This document shows positions 5,776 to 6,225 of a stretch of DNA of 6,225 nt, piece after piece; position 1 is the stretch's first letter; each line of letters opens with the position of its first letter. A program made the position numbers and the translations under genes. Below the pieces are notes generated by a model, which saw nothing but the letters and a program-made list of their open reading frames with translations, ran no database searches and was not told the origin of the DNA. The stretch comes from Candidatus Avipropionibacterium avicola (GTDB taxonomy: Bacteria; Actinomycetota; Actinomycetes; Propionibacteriales; Propionibacteriaceae): assembly GCA_018715445.1 (NCBI GenBank), contig DVLP01000254.1, forward strand, positions 1 through 6,225. The letters are read 5' to 3'.

Positions 5776-6225
5776 GTGAGTGGATTGACCCTGACCGTTG
5801 ACGCCGCCGCCTGGCGCCAGCACCAACAGACCGTCGCCGACGCGACCCCTGGACTGGTCCCGGTGGCCAAGGGCAACGGGTACGGCTTCGGCCTTCCCCG
5901 GCTGGCCGAGGAGGCCGAGCTGCTCGGCGCCGACACCATCGCCGTCGGCGTACCGGACGAGGTCAGCGCGGTCCGGGAACGGTTCTCCGGCGACATCGTC
6001 GTGCTCAACCCGTGGCGCGACGGTGACCCGGGCTCGGCCCGCACCGTCGAGGACGAGCGGGTCATCCCGACCGTCTCGCGGGCCGACGACCTCGCTGCCC
6101 TGGGCGCCGGCGGGACCCCGACCCGGGTCCTGGTCGAGGTGATGACCTCGATGCGCCGCCACGGCATCGCCTCGGGCGACCTGCGGATGGTGGCCGATCT
6201 GGCCGACCACCTGGACTTCGACGGC
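5776..6225 (+). CDS. Alanine-racemase-like PLP protein (fold type III), 3' partial
   Basis: The frame is open from 5767 to the window end; 150 N-terminal residues are visible of an expected 350-400. The N-terminal PLP-barrel motif is clear: VPVAKGNGYGFG, with the presumed PLP Schiff-base Lys32 and Tyr36, corresponding to the VVKANAYGHG motif of alanine racemases. A second block, IAVGVPDEVSAV followed by IVVLNPW, matches the 'FAVA..EEA..L' then 'ILVLG' strands. The third block, VEVMTSMRRHGI (Arg128), aligns with the 'DTGM.R.G' block of alanine racemase but has Met123 in place of Asp and Ser in place of Gly. It therefore looks like a divergent branch of the family, not necessarily the cell's alanine racemase. 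GTG 5776 is preferred over GTG 5770 because of the -10 spacing. The place next to femX suggests a cell-wall amino-acid role. The C-terminal domain with the catalytic Tyr is not in the window. Confidence 0.85.
   Translation, partial: MSGLTLTVDAAAWRQHQQTVADATPGLVPVAKGNGYGFGLPRLAEEAELLGADTIAVGVPDEVSAVRERFSGDIVVLNPWRDGDPGSARTVEDERVIPTVSRADDLAALGAGGTPTRVLVEVMTSMRRHGIASGDLRMVADLADHLDFDG

Noticed and set aside
5737..6210. Open frames on the - strand opposite the racemase-like gene
   Set aside because: The + strand frame 5776-6225 carries the PLP-binding motif and further family blocks; the antisense frames are low-complexity.

Overview
The window is G+C-rich DNA with all genes on the + strand and strong G/C preference at third codon positions. 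G+C bias, promoters placed directly against start codons, a DivIVA-domain protein, a FemX-type peptidyltransferase and a fused two-ATPase oligopeptide transporter subunit all point to an actinobacterium. A member of Propionibacteriales or a related order is plausible, but sequence reading alone cannot fix the genus.

Left part (1-3732): the end of an oligopeptide/dipeptide ABC transporter operon. The first gene is cut by the window start exactly at its first Walker A motif. It encodes two complete ATPase domains in one chain (DppD/OppD-like followed by DppF/OppF-like), each ending in a four-cysteine tail. A 114-base gap with a clear ribosome binding site leads to the cognate lipoprotein substrate-binding protein. 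The order fused ATPase then binding protein matches the oppBCDA order of Mycobacterium tuberculosis, so the two permease genes probably lie just upstream, outside the window. The operon appears to end in a strong GC-rich hairpin at 3771-3804.

Right part (3822-6225): four genes that look like an envelope/peptidoglycan group. They are a 150-residue four-helix membrane protein of unknown function; a 79-residue DivIVA-domain protein overlapping it by four bases (GTGA); a FemABX-family tRNA-dependent peptidyltransferase probably building the peptidoglycan cross-bridge; and the N-terminal 150 residues of a divergent alanine-racemase-like PLP protein cut by the window end. Three of the four genes (all but the DivIVA-domain gene, which has its own ribosome binding site) have a TANNNT -10 hexamer 6-7 bases before the start codon, the pattern of leaderless transcripts. 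Between femX and the racemase-like gene lies a tandem array of 26-base repeats.

Taken together, one half imports peptides and the other half probably builds or positions peptidoglycan cross-bridges. No clearly novel system is visible. The most interesting candidates are the coupling of a mini-DivIVA protein to FemX, the altered racemase motif beside FemX, the duplicated cysteine tails of the ATPase fusion, and the repeat array at the racemase promoter.
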